In this document: piece after piece, positions 1 through 7,449 of the stretch | Position numbering within the stretch: position 1 is the first letter of the stretch | Layout: the number at the start of each line of letters is the position of its first letter | The notes under the pieces: model-generated | What the model saw: the letters and a program-made list of their open reading frames with translations, nothing else | Told to the model about the DNA's origin: nothing | Databases searched by the model: none | Position numbers and translations under genes: made by a program | Assembly: GCA_002413065.1 (NCBI GenBank) | Contig: DHWH01000015.1 | Location: 31,342-50,186, forward strand | From: Patescibacteria group bacterium UBA5187 | GTDB taxonomy: Bacteria; Patescibacteriota; Minisyncoccia; Phycocordibacterales; PALSA-1337 | Length of the DNA stretch: 18,845 bases | Direction: 5' to 3'

Positions 1-1095
1 GGCCGTTATCACTTCACGGTTATAGAAATGGGCAACGGTCTTCAAGATCGAACCCATTTCTCCTGTTTCTTCACCAACTTTCATCATTTGCACCATGATG
101 CCAGGCATTTCCTTTGGATGATTGGAAAGCGACTCTGAAAGAGTTTTAACACCCTTCACGGCATTTGCCGCTTCGGTCATAATATCTTGGTAAACCCTAT
201 TGCTGATAACCGTAGAAGTAAGCTCTATAGCCCGGACTATAGGGATACCTGATGAAAGCATCGTATTCATATTGTCAGAAAAACGCGACAGATAGAGCTT
301 GCGGTACAAAGAGCTGATATATGGAATGGATAATTTGAAACGATCGAAGGCGACTATACCGGCAGAGGTTCGCACAAATCTGATGACAAAAAATCCGATG
401 ACAATAATAATAGCCAGCAATACGAAACCGTAGCTCACAAGAAAGTTACTGATACCGAGGATAACTTGGGTGTACACCGGAATTTCGGCGCCGGCTTCGG
501 TCAGGATAGGTGCGATCTTGGGAATAACCATTGTGAACATCAGGATCATTACCACAAAAAACGTTACAACAACGAAAGCCGGATAGATCAAAGCTCCGCG
601 AACCTTCGAGGACAGCTCGTATGAGCGCTCCATGAAATCGGCGAGATATTGGAAAACCTCGTCCAATTTTCCCGACTCCTCGCCTGACTTGACCATATTC
701 GTATAAAAAGAAGTGAAGACTTTGGGATGTTTTGCCAATGCGGTGGAAATAGAACTTCCGCTCTGCAAGTCATCGGCGATAGTCTGTATTTTGTTCGCCA
801 ATACCTTGTTTTCCACTTCCTGCGACAAAAGCCTGAAAATGCGCAGTGCCGAAACTTGCGCAGTAAAAAGAGTCGAGAGCTGGCGCGAAAGGATAACGAC
901 ATCCTTTGTGCTGATGCGATCGAATATGGAAATATTCCGTGACAGAAAAGATGTCGGTGCATTGGCTTCCTTCACAGAGGTCAGCACTAATGAACGCCTC
1001 TGTAATGAGGAAATAGCCACATCGACATTCACCGCGTCGATCGAGCCGAGTTTCTTGGCTCCTGTTTCATCTACTGCTTCGTAATTGAATAGCAT
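1..1095 (-). CDS. pilC: Type IV pilus inner-membrane platform protein PilC (GspF family), cut by the window edge
   Basis: This gene runs off the left edge; 365 codons are present, against roughly 400 residues usual for PilC. I translated it by hand from the ATG at 1095-1093, which begins MLFNYEAVDETGAKKLGSI, the typical start of the family. Two GspF repeats can be seen. The first (about residues 60-185) holds LSRQLSTLFTAQVSALRIF and MVKSGEESGKLDEVF. The second (about 265-365) holds LYLSRFSDNMNTMLSSGIPI and MKVGEETGEMGSIL. Hydrophobic membrane stretches lie near residues 166-195 and 217-238. PilC is the membrane platform on which the PilB and PilT motors act to add or remove pilins. It begins 10 nt after the pilT stop, so the two are probably co-transcribed. 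There is no Shine-Dalgarno sequence, but an extended -10-like box lies just upstream. Family assignment is very secure. Confidence 0.95.
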   Translation of the reverse strand, partial: MLFNYEAVDETGAKKLGSIDAVNVDVAISSLQRRSLVLTSVKEANAPTSFLSRNISIFDRISTKDVVILSRQLSTLFTAQVSALRIFRLLSQEVENKVLANKIQTIADDLQSGSSISTALAKHPKVFTSFYTNMVKSGEESGKLDEVFQYLADFMERSYELSSKVRGALIYPAFVVVTFFVVMILMFTMVIPKIAPILTEAGAEIPVYTQVILGISNFLVSYGFVLLAIIIVIGFFVIRFVRTSAGIVAFDRFKLSIPYISSLYRKLYLSRFSDNMNTMLSSGIPIVRAIELTSTVISNRVYQDIMTEAANAVKGVKTLSESLSNHPKEMPGIMVQMMKVGEETGEMGSILKTVAHFYNREVITA

Positions 1096-1104
1096 TGTGT
1101 ATGT

Positions 1105-1113
1105 ATTATATCA
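1105..1113 (-). promoter_or_regulatory. Extended -10-like box before pilC
   Basis: Read on the minus strand the bases are TGATATAAT, ending 9 nt before the pilC ATG and overlapping the end of pilT. No clear -35 was found, which an extended -10 does not require. This could give pilC its own very short-leader transcript, or it could be chance in AT-rich gene ends. Confidence 0.35.
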
Positions 1114-2164
1114 CTCTCTCCAGCGTCTTCGGATTCAAGGTATTCCTGTAGGCGCTCTCCACCGTGATCTCCCCCGCACGGACAAGCTCAGCCAGTGAGC
1201 GGTTCATATCTATCATGCCTTCCTGCGAGCTGGTCTCTATGACTGTATTGAGTTCATGAGTACGGCGCTCGCGGATAAGGTTGGAAACAGCGTTGTTATT
1301 TATCAAAAGTTCATATGCGGGAATGAGGCCGCCGGATATGCGAGGGATCAAACGTTGAGAAAAAATACCCGTGAGAGATCCTGAAAGCTGAACGCGGATC
1401 TGATCCTGCTGTGACGAAGGAAACGAGTCGATGATGCGGTCAACAGTCTGTGCCGCATTGTTGGTGTGCAGTGTCGAAAGAATGAGGTGGCCCGTCTCTG
1501 CGGCGGTAACTGCCGTAGCGATGGTCGTGGTATCGCGCATTTCACCTACCATGGCCACGTCTATATCCTCACGGAACATGGCCGTAAGGGCATTGTGGAA
1601 ATTCGGAGTATCCAAACGGACTTCGCGCTGATCGATGATAGATTTTTTGGATTCGAAAATATATTCGATAGGATCCTCGATGGTAAGGATATGCTCCGTG
1701 CGGGTTTGATTGATCATTTCAACCATGGTCGCCAGCGTGGTCGTCTTTCCCTGTCCGATAGGTCCTACCACAAGGAAAAATCCCTGTGGTTTTCGTGTGA
1801 AGGTTTCCAGGATCGGCGGAAGATTGAGTTCCTGGAGCGTACGGATCATTTTTGGAATCAAACGCAATGCAATGGACAAAACGCCTTGGCGATAATATAC
1901 GTTGCCTCGAAAACGGGCGTGCGTCAGGTTGTACGAAAAATCAACATCCCTTTCAATCTCGAGAAGCTCTTTGTTGGCTGGCGACAAAAAAATATCCGAA
2001 AATCCTTTCATGTCATTTTCGGTCAAGACCGGTTTTTTCATGAGAGGTATCAGATTGCCGGCAGAACGGATGATCGGCTGGCGTCCGGTGGACAAATGCA
2101 AATCGGATGCACCTTCCTTCAGGATGAGATTTACCAAGTCTTCAATTTCTTTTGCGTAATCCAT
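1106..2164 (-). CDS. pilT: Type IV pilus retraction ATPase PilT
   Basis: The product has 352 residues, the normal length for PilT, a cytoplasmic hexameric ATPase that depolymerises pili for twitching and DNA uptake. The motifs occur in order. Walker A is GPIGQGKTTT (134-143), where GPTGSGKSTT is more usual. The Asp box is TIEDPIEYIF (161-170), Walker B is DVAMVGEMRD (202-211), and the His box is HLILSTLHTN (226-235). The C-terminal NNAVSNLIRERRTHEL (290-305), followed by EGMIDMNRSLAEL, is the PilT-specific retraction signature, close to AIRNLIRE, and separates it from PilB. It follows the receiver gene by 28 nt and precedes pilC by 10 nt. A weak AGGA lies about 12 nt before the ATG. The assignment is secure; whether this is PilT proper or a PilU-like paralogue cannot be told without the rest of the genome. 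Confidence 0.95.
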   Translation of the reverse strand: MDYAKEIEDLVNLILKEGASDLHLSTGRQPIIRSAGNLIPLMKKPVLTENDMKGFSDIFLSPANKELLEIERDVDFSYNLTHARFRGNVYYRQGVLSIALRLIPKMIRTLQELNLPPILETFTRKPQGFFLVVGPIGQGKTTTLATMVEMINQTRTEHILTIEDPIEYIFESKKSIIDQREVRLDTPNFHNALTAMFREDIDVAMVGEMRDTTTIATAVTAAETGHLILSTLHTNNAAQTVDRIIDSFPSSQQDQIRVQLSGSLTGIFSQRLIPRISGGLIPAYELLINNNAVSNLIRERRTHELNTVIETSSQEGMIDMNRSLAELVRAGEITVESAYRNTLNPKTLERVI

Positions 2165-2192
2165 ATTATTTAAATTCCTAATTGCTGTCTAA

Positions 2193-2588
2193 TTATGCAG
2201 CTTTCTTACTGCTTCTAATCTTTTCGACTTCTGCCAGAACTTCCGAAGGAATCGTTGTCGCTTTGACGATGTATCCGTCAACGTTGAGACTTTTCGCCCT
2301 GGCAATGTCATCGGATATTCCCTGATTCGTAAGCATGATGATGACTGCCTCTGCGGCCAGTTTTTCTTTGCGAATGACGGAAACCAGCTCAAGCCCGTCC
2401 ATGCCTGGCATGACGATATCGCTCAAGAGAACATTCGGCTGATAGCCTTCGCGCAGCAATTTGAGAGCGACGTCTGTCGAATCGGCCGTCTTCACTTCGT
2501 AGCCGGCTTTTGTAAATTTCAGGGCGTACATGTCCAACAAAAACTTGTCGTCATCTATAAATAGGATTTTCTTTTGAGAGTCATTCAT
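2193..2588 (-). CDS. Stand-alone receiver-domain response regulator (CheY-like) in the pilus cluster
   Basis: A 131-residue protein made of a single receiver domain. The acidic pocket is D12-D13-D14, the expected phospho-acceptor is D57 in LLSDIVMPGMDG, T87 lies in IIMLTNQG, and K109 lies in GYIVKAT. All catalytic positions are therefore present. It has no DNA-binding or other output domain, so it should act by protein contact, as CheY and PilG/PilH do. It sits between pilB (12-nt gap) and pilT (28-nt gap), which suggests that it controls pilus extension or retraction. No histidine kinase is encoded in the window, so the phosphodonor is unknown. The spacer from pilB is only TATACTATACCC, with no ribosome-binding site. 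Confidence 0.9.
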   Translation of the reverse strand: MNDSQKKILFIDDDKFLLDMYALKFTKAGYEVKTADSTDVALKLLREGYQPNVLLSDIVMPGMDGLELVSVIRKEKLAAEAVIIMLTNQGISDDIARAKSLNVDGYIVKATTIPSEVLAEVEKIRSSKKAA

Positions 2589-2591
2589 GGG

Positions 2592-2600
2592 TATAGTATA
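2592..2600 (-). promoter_or_regulatory. TATACTATA box directly before the receiver gene ATG
   Basis: Minus-strand TATACTATA lies 3 nt before the ATG at 2588 and fills most of the pilB-receiver gap. The same 9-mer lies 4 nt before pilM. Taken as a -10 box (TATACT), it would start transcription at or beside the A of the ATG, giving a leaderless mRNA. Inferred from spacing and recurrence only. Confidence 0.35.
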
Positions 2601-4346
2601 CTACAATTTATTCACTTCCTCGAACGGTATGATCTTCTCGAACGCCTTTACGATGGCGCTTTCCTTCACAGTGAGCATGCCTTTCGATCTGGCAATGCGG
2701 TACACCTCGCTTTCGACCGGATTTGTCAGGATGACTTTTTCGATATCCTTGTCCATGCTGAACATTTCGAAAGCCGCCATGCGACCACGGGTGCCTTTCG
2801 GGCAGTCGGACGTCGGCTTGATCTTCATGACCGTATCGCTCCACGGAATATCCTTTTTGAACTCCGGAGCAAGGTCGGTGAACTGACGGTCTATCATCGC
2901 TTTGATACTGCCGTCTATGGCCATGCTTTCACCTCCGCCCGGCGGCAAGACACTGACCAGACGCTGAGCGACCGCCAAAATAAGAGTCGGGGCTATGAGG
3001 TACGGATCAACACCCATATCTATGAGACGCGGGATAACTCCTGAAGCGGTGTTGGTATGCAATGTTGATATCACAAGGTGACCGGTCAAAGCTGCCTGAA
3101 CTGATAGCTGGGCCGTTTCTTTATCACGGATCTCTCCCACCATGATAATGTCCGGGTCCTGACGCAATGTAGTACGTAGACCTGAACTGAAGTCATATCC
3201 GATCTCCGGACGCACTTGGGATTGGCTTACACCTTCGATCTGATATTCAACCGGATCTTCCAACGACAATACGTTGTAACTTTCGCGATCCATTTCATTC
3301 AAGATCGAATACAAAGTTGTTGATTTTCCGGAACCTGTAGGCCCTGTAACGAGGATCATGCCGTATGGCCTTTCCATCGCGCCACGAAGCATATCCAGAT
3401 TGCGTTTGGACATTCCCAATTCTCCCAGACCGCGCACTCCCTTTGCCTGATCGAGAATACGCATTTCAACTTTTTCACCGTAATAAGCTGGAAATGTCGA
3501 AACACGAAAATCGATACGGCGACCGTCGATACGCGCCGAGAAGCGCCCGTCCTGAGGTTTTCTCTTTTCATCGAGACGCATATTGGAAAGAACCTTGATG
3601 CGTGCGACAACCGCGGAATGCACCTGAGGCGGCAGAACCAGACTGGTATTCAATATGCCGTCCACACGAAAACGAACGCGGATCTTGTCGCGGACATGTT
3701 CGATGTGAACGTCGGACGCCTCCCCTTCTACCGCGTATCGTACGATCGTAGCAACAATTTTGACCACAGGAGCATCTTCGACGATGAGAGTTTCTTCTTT
3801 ATCCGTATCAGTGGAAATTGCCAAAGGAGCTGCCGCCGAGGATTTCTTTTTTGTATTCGTAATGGCATCCGTTTCGACGGAAAGTTCAGTTTCAAGTTCG
3901 GTAAGCGCTTTGGAAACTTCACCCGTAATGCCCTTGTACATCTCCAGCACTTTCTGAAAGTCATCCAGGCTGATGAGAAAAACTTTGTACGGAATATTTT
4001 TCTGCGCCGCCAAAAAATTGAGGGCATCGCGCGCCTCCATATTGTCAGGATCGACAACGCCGATCTCCAACGATCCGTCCGACAATCCGATAGGCACAAA
4101 ACGATAATGAACAGCCGATTCTTCGGGCACATAATCAAGAGCGTCGAACGGCACCGATACGCCCGCAAGAGAACGAACAGGAATATTCAAAAATTCGCCA
4201 TGAGCGGCTACAATATCCTCCGGCTTTACTCCATGCGCGATAAGGGCTTCATCAAGAGTAGATCCTGATGCAGACTGTTTCCTGATATCGGAAACATCGT
4301 TGCGGGAAATAAGATTTTTTTTGATAAGGATGTCAAGAACGCTCAT
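2601..4346 (-). CDS. pilB: Type IV pilus extension ATPase PilB (GspE family)
   Basis: A 581-residue protein, the usual size for PilB, the cytoplasmic hexameric ATPase that drives pilus assembly. The N-terminal MshEN/T2SSE_N-type domain covers about residues 1-145. A low-complexity linker follows (about 150-185), then the N2 domain with SDVHIEHVRDKIRVRFRVDG (211-230). Walker A is GPTGSGKSTT (335-344), the Asp box is SLEDPVEYQI (361-370), Walker B is DIIMVGEIRD (399-408), and the His box is HLVISTLHTN (423-432). Unusually, the four-cysteine zinc motif that normally follows QRLV is missing: the insert (about 466-520) keeps one cysteine, in SDCPKGTRGR (513-522). The gene sits between the PilP-like gene (34-nt gap) and the receiver gene, with no Shine-Dalgarno sequence. 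Confidence 0.96.
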   Translation of the reverse strand: MSVLDILIKKNLISRNDVSDIRKQSASGSTLDEALIAHGVKPEDIVAAHGEFLNIPVRSLAGVSVPFDALDYVPEESAVHYRFVPIGLSDGSLEIGVVDPDNMEARDALNFLAAQKNIPYKVFLISLDDFQKVLEMYKGITGEVSKALTELETELSVETDAITNTKKKSSAAAPLAISTDTDKEETLIVEDAPVVKIVATIVRYAVEGEASDVHIEHVRDKIRVRFRVDGILNTSLVLPPQVHSAVVARIKVLSNMRLDEKRKPQDGRFSARIDGRRIDFRVSTFPAYYGEKVEMRILDQAKGVRGLGELGMSKRNLDMLRGAMERPYGMILVTGPTGSGKSTTLYSILNEMDRESYNVLSLEDPVEYQIEGVSQSQVRPEIGYDFSSGLRTTLRQDPDIIMVGEIRDKETAQLSVQAALTGHLVISTLHTNTASGVIPRLIDMGVDPYLIAPTLILAVAQRLVSVLPPGGGESMAIDGSIKAMIDRQFTDLAPEFKKDIPWSDTVMKIKPTSDCPKGTRGRMAAFEMFSMDKDIEKVILTNPVESEVYRIARSKGMLTVKESAIVKAFEKIIPFEEVNKL

Positions 4347-4380
4347 ATTGTAAATATATTATGTGCACTGCGCGCCGAAA

Positions 4381-4731
4381 TTACCGTGTCCCTGAAGCTG
4401 CGCTCGAACCCGGACTGGCTACTCCGGGAATAGGAGCGAACGGATTTGGACGGCCGACATTTTGTGTAGGAATAGCGACGGTATAATCCCGGAGAGACTG
4501 ATATATCTGATCCTTGAACAAAGAAGTGTCTATGCGCAAAGATTTGATCTGATTCAAAAGGCCGAAAACCCGTGAACCGATGGCCTGATTGGCGGCAACT
4601 GCGTTTGTTGAAAGCAGGCTGCTGTTCGCCGGTGCCGCTTTGCCTGAAGAATAAAAATAGACGGCAAGGGCAATGCCAACAATAGCTATTCCGATCACAA
4701 CTGTTTTTTTCGATGATTTTTGCGTATTCAT
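4381..4731 (-). CDS. Small single-pass membrane protein, PilP-like position in the pilus operon
   Basis: 116 residues from the chosen ATG (MNTQKSSKKTVV). An alternative ATG at 4743, just past the pilO stop, would add MHIP. One membrane segment lies at about residues 10-28, followed by an Ala/Ser-rich linker, a helical region (about 47-82) and a Pro-rich tail containing GRPNPFAPIPG (93-103). The NPFAPI stretch recalls the (R/D)PF motif near the PilP N-terminus, and the place after pilO is where pilP belongs. It lacks a lipobox and the PilP beta domain, and there is no secretin for it to reach. I take it as an inner-membrane accessory of the PilM/N/O complex. The family is not firmly recognised; function is inferred from position. 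Confidence 0.75.
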   Translation of the reverse strand: MNTQKSSKKTVVIGIAIVGIALAVYFYSSGKAAPANSSLLSTNAVAANQAIGSRVFGLLNQIKSLRIDTSLFKDQIYQSLRDYTVAIPTQNVGRPNPFAPIPGVASPGSSAASGTR

Positions 4732-4747
4732 AGGAATGTGCATGAAA

Positions 4748-5359
4748 TTATTGGGTACGAAGCCAATATGTTTTAAGTTCCACAGACCATTCGTACACAC
4801 CCGTGTCATTCGAGGAAAGAGAGAGACGGGTAATATCCATGATGCGCAGGTTCGATTCGAGATCCTGCAACAAAGTTATGAACTGCTGATAGGGTGCCGT
4901 CACAGCAAATGAAACCGTTACCGAATCCAGCGTAGGAATTGCAATGGCGGAAGTGTCTTTTGCCGCCAAACTGCGGGAGCTTCCGGTTATCGGAGCGGCC
5001 ACGCCTGAACGGGCAGGATTTTTTTGCTGGGAATCAGTCGAAGCGACCGCCTTTATTCCTTTCAGAGAAAAACCGTGTTTGAGAGCGATGTTATTGAGAT
5101 CGATGATAAGCCTGATATTGTCTACAGTATTCGGCACCATCTTGTCCAAACGTTCGCGGTCATCCTGAGAAAGATTGTTGTAATCTTTCAAGACCTGATC
5201 GCGCACCTTGATAAGCTGCTGGGCATTCGTGATGGCGGATACATATTGCGTATTCACGGCGCGGATGGCTTTTGTCTCATCGAGCATGCCTTGCGTGACC
5301 GTGTAGTACAGTCCGCCTGCCAGTATGATGAGAAGTATAGCTGTGATGTTGCGGTTCAT
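4748..5359 (-). CDS. pilO: Type IV pilus alignment protein PilO-like
   Basis: A 203-residue bitopic protein, the normal length for PilO. A membrane helix (about 6-22) follows a short basic N-terminus. Then come a long helical or coiled-coil stretch (about 27-100) with KVRDQVLKDYNNLSQDDRERL, an Ala/Ser-rich linker, and a C-terminal ferredoxin-like domain (about 140-203) with VTVSFAVTAPYQQFITLLQDLE and LRIMDITRLSLS, typical of PilO. It pairs with PilN in the membrane and links PilM to the pilus machine. It begins 12 nt after pilN, so the two are co-transcribed. Sequence is weakly conserved in this family; the call rests on architecture plus gene order. Confidence 0.88.
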   Translation of the reverse strand: MNRNITAILLIILAGGLYYTVTQGMLDETKAIRAVNTQYVSAITNAQQLIKVRDQVLKDYNNLSQDDRERLDKMVPNTVDNIRLIIDLNNIALKHGFSLKGIKAVASTDSQQKNPARSGVAAPITGSSRSLAAKDTSAIAIPTLDSVTVSFAVTAPYQQFITLLQDLESNLRIMDITRLSLSSNDTGVYEWSVELKTYWLRTQ

Positions 5360-5371
5360 GATAAGGATGGA

Positions 5372-6046
5372 TTATTGATTCGTGGTGCTTCCGGTCCTTG
5401 CATCCGAAACAGCGGACCCGGTAATTGATTTCTTGTAAGAAAGACTGGCCGCATCGAGTGTTGCCCCGAAATTAAAAGAAACCGTACCTTTGGCATCGAG
5501 GGTAGGGTCAGACAGGATCGGGTTTTTAATGACTTTTCGCAATCCGTATTGCTCAAGCTGTCCCAGAACATCCGACTGAAAAGCGACCGCGGCCAGATTG
5601 CTGCCGTAACCGCTTAATTGGATTTTTACACCGTCGGCATCATTAGGAGTCGCGACAACGCTCATGCTAAGAAAGCGCACGCTCTCTGTAGTCAGATGCG
5701 AAACGATCTCGAATAATTGCGATATGGCGATATGGCTGTTCAACAATTGTTTGGCCGTTTCAATTTTGACATTTTCCTGTTTCAACTGCTCGATCAAATC
5801 GATATTGAATTGCTTTTCTTTGTTCGCAAGATCTTTTTTGTATTCGCCTTGAAGATTTACGAGGTAATGACTCCACGCATATACCCCGCCGACACTGACG
5901 AGCGATACTGCAAACAAAATAACGGCCAGAGCCATGAAGAGACTGGTGCTTCGGCGCGGCCTGGAAACCCCTACAATGCCGGAACTTGTACCCGGCGCAA
6001 CGAGAGGCCTTTTGGGGATGAATGAGGTTTGAAATTTTGGCTCCAT
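5372..6046 (-). CDS. pilN: Type IV pilus assembly protein PilN-like
   Basis: I start it at the ATG at 6046 (MEPKFQTSFIPKRP), giving 224 residues. The frame is open to 6184, but the upstream codons enter the large palindrome and look non-coding. GAGGG lies 3 nt before this ATG, one of the few Shine-Dalgarno-like sites in the window. The protein has a short cytoplasmic N-terminus that in PilN binds PilM, a membrane helix (about 36-57), a coiled-coil-like stretch (about 62-105), and a C-terminal domain with VRFLSMSVVA and VKIQLSGYGSNLAAVAFQSD, the usual PilN fold. The C-terminal tail is Ser/Thr-rich. The canonical PilM-binding INLLP motif is not obvious. Gene order between pilM and pilO supports the call. 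Confidence 0.88.
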   Translation of the reverse strand: MEPKFQTSFIPKRPLVAPGTSSGIVGVSRPRRSTSLFMALAVILFAVSLVSVGGVYAWSHYLVNLQGEYKKDLANKEKQFNIDLIEQLKQENVKIETAKQLLNSHIAISQLFEIVSHLTTESVRFLSMSVVATPNDADGVKIQLSGYGSNLAAVAFQSDVLGQLEQYGLRKVIKNPILSDPTLDAKGTVSFNFGATLDAASLSYKKSITGSAVSDARTGSTTNQ

Positions 6047-6056
6047 ATTCCCTCGA

Positions 6057-6065
6057 ATTATAGCA
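6057..6065 (-). promoter_or_regulatory. Extended -10 promoter box before pilN
   Basis: Minus-strand TGCTATAAT, a perfect extended -10, ends 10 nt before the pilN ATG. It lies between the palindrome and the gene, so transcription could restart here. No convincing -35 is seen. Confidence 0.5.
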
Positions 6066-6095
6066 GTAAAGTGGGATTCGCGGGGTGTGTATAAC

Positions 6096-6248
6096 GGGAA
6101 GAAGGTGTGGGTTTTAGTAGCTTGCGGAACTCGCCTCCTGAAATTGAAAGGTTTTTGAGTGTAGTCAATACAAGAGACATTCAAAAACCTTTCAATTTCT
6201 AGTCAGCTCAGACAAGTCCTCAGCTACTAAAACCCGCACCTTTTTCCC
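6096..6248. repeat. 153-nt nested palindrome between pilM and pilN
   Basis: Two nested inverted repeats. The outer arms, 6096-6122 and 6222-6248 (27 nt each), match at all but two positions; both exceptions become G-U pairs in plus-strand RNA. The inner arms, 6140-6162 and 6177-6199 (23 nt each), pair perfectly apart from one G-T, around a 14-nt loop. Between them lie less paired segments of 17 and 22 nt. The element fills the pilM-pilN gap and no coding fits it. It may be a MITE-like insertion, a processing or attenuation hairpin in the operon, or a plus-strand ncRNA. No target-site duplication was found. Confidence 0.9.
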
Positions 6249-6264
6249 TTAAATTCACTAGAAA

Positions 6265-7362
6265 TTACTCCAATTCCGACAACCTGCGTAGCGCAACCCC
6301 GATTGCGACTGCGAATTCAGGGCCGGCCTGCGCGAATTCTTCGGTGAGAAATGCGGGCGTTTCGAGCTTACTGAAAGGGTCCGCATATATCACATCGGTC
6401 TGGAAGCTGATCTTGGCGAGGTCCGTAAAACCTTTGAGAAGAACTCCCCCACCCGTAAGCACGACCTTGTTCACATTTTTAGAATATTTCTTTTGATAAT
6501 TCAGGAGAGCTGCATTGGCCTCATAAAACATATAATCCAAATTCACAGTGATGATTTCGGTAAGTTCCTTGTACTCAGGGCCACCTTTGAGGCCGCGCGT
6601 ACGTTTCATTGTTTCCGCTTCCCCAACGGAGATCGATAACGCCTTCGAGAGAGCCAGAGTGATATCCTGGCTTCCGCGGTTGATGATGTGGGAAGAACGC
6701 AGCATTCCCCGTTCGACAATATACAATTTTGTCGAACGCGCTCCCATGTCGATGATCATCGATGTGCCGACGCCCTGATCGAGTACCGCACGAATGGAAC
6801 TGAAAATCTCTATTTCATAAAAACTTGGCGCCAGGGCGCTGCCCGACATGATGGATTGATACGAATTGATATAGTCATTGTGTATGGCAACAACGAGAAC
6901 GTCATGCCCCTGCTTTTCTGTTTTTGTAGATTCATCCTCCGTCACATACGTCTCTTCGCGCGGAATGACGGAATAATCGAGCAGTACTTCATTCAAAGGT
7001 ACGGGAATATATTTGCGGGCTTCTATGGAAACCACATCGCTGATCTGCTTTTCCGGAACCGGAGGAATGGAAATGAAGAAAATCAGACTCGATGACAACG
7101 GCAATGCGGCACCGCAAATAAGAGTCGTGGTCTTTGCCTCACGCAAGATATCCTTGATGGCTTCGATCTGCTTATCAGCCGGCAGGCTCGTGGCTCGGCC
7201 GACTTCGATGCCGGCATACGGTCCGAGAGCCAATTCTCCGTATGTTTCCAGTACCGCCCTGCCGCGTTTCTTTTTGATCTGAACGATTTTGACAGCTGAT
7301 GACCCTATATCAATGCCAAGAACGCTCAATTCTTTCTTAAAAAGAGAGGAGAAAAATGCCAT
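6265..7362 (-). CDS. pilM: Type IV pilus actin-like ATPase PilM
   Basis: A 365-residue FtsA/actin-fold cytoplasmic protein, the usual PilM length. The motifs are phosphate-1 VLGIDIGSSAVKIVQI (14-29), the family stretch SIEARKYIPVPLNEVLLDYSV, phosphate-2 SMIIDMGARSTKLYIV, and the adenosine motif KVVLTGGGVLLKGF. PilM binds the PilN N-terminus and couples the membrane complex to the ATPases. It is the first gene of the minus-strand pilus cluster and faces comF across a short divergent spacer. Its ATG follows TATACTATA by 4 nt with no ribosome-binding site, which suggests a leaderless mRNA. The next gene, pilN, lies unusually far away (218 nt) because of the palindrome. Confidence 0.95.
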   Translation of the reverse strand: MAFFSSLFKKELSVLGIDIGSSAVKIVQIKKKRGRAVLETYGELALGPYAGIEVGRATSLPADKQIEAIKDILREAKTTTLICGAALPLSSSLIFFISIPPVPEKQISDVVSIEARKYIPVPLNEVLLDYSVIPREETYVTEDESTKTEKQGHDVLVVAIHNDYINSYQSIMSGSALAPSFYEIEIFSSIRAVLDQGVGTSMIIDMGARSTKLYIVERGMLRSSHIINRGSQDITLALSKALSISVGEAETMKRTRGLKGGPEYKELTEIITVNLDYMFYEANAALLNYQKKYSKNVNKVVLTGGGVLLKGFTDLAKISFQTDVIYADPFSKLETPAFLTEEFAQAGPEFAVAIGVALRRLSELE

Positions 7363-7366
7363 GGTT

Positions 7367-7375
7367 TATAGTATA
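7367..7375 (-). promoter_or_regulatory. TATACTATA box directly before pilM
   Basis: Minus-strand TATACTATA followed by AACC and the pilM ATG. If TATACT is the -10 hexamer, the 7-nt distance puts +1 on the start codon, making a leaderless pilus-operon transcript. The identical 9-mer stands before the receiver gene. No good -35 is visible (a weak TTCAAT lies 15 nt upstream). Confidence 0.45.
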
Positions 7376-7449
7376 TCTTGAAAATCAAGGATTGAACATG
7401 CGTGTCTGCACGTGTAGAATTGCCGCACATACGCCCCGCGCACTTTCTC

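Noticed and set aside
1466..2173. 235-codon plus-strand ORF opposite pilT
   Set aside because: Antisense shadow of a gene with clear PilT motifs; its translation is not protein-like.
3618..4268. 216-codon plus-strand ORF opposite pilB
   Set aside because: Antisense shadow of pilB with Arg/His/Phe-rich random composition.
6047..6184. N-terminal extension of PilN to 6184
   Set aside because: It lies inside the palindrome and contains the likely promoter; the ATG at 6046 has GAGGG before it and fits PilN length.
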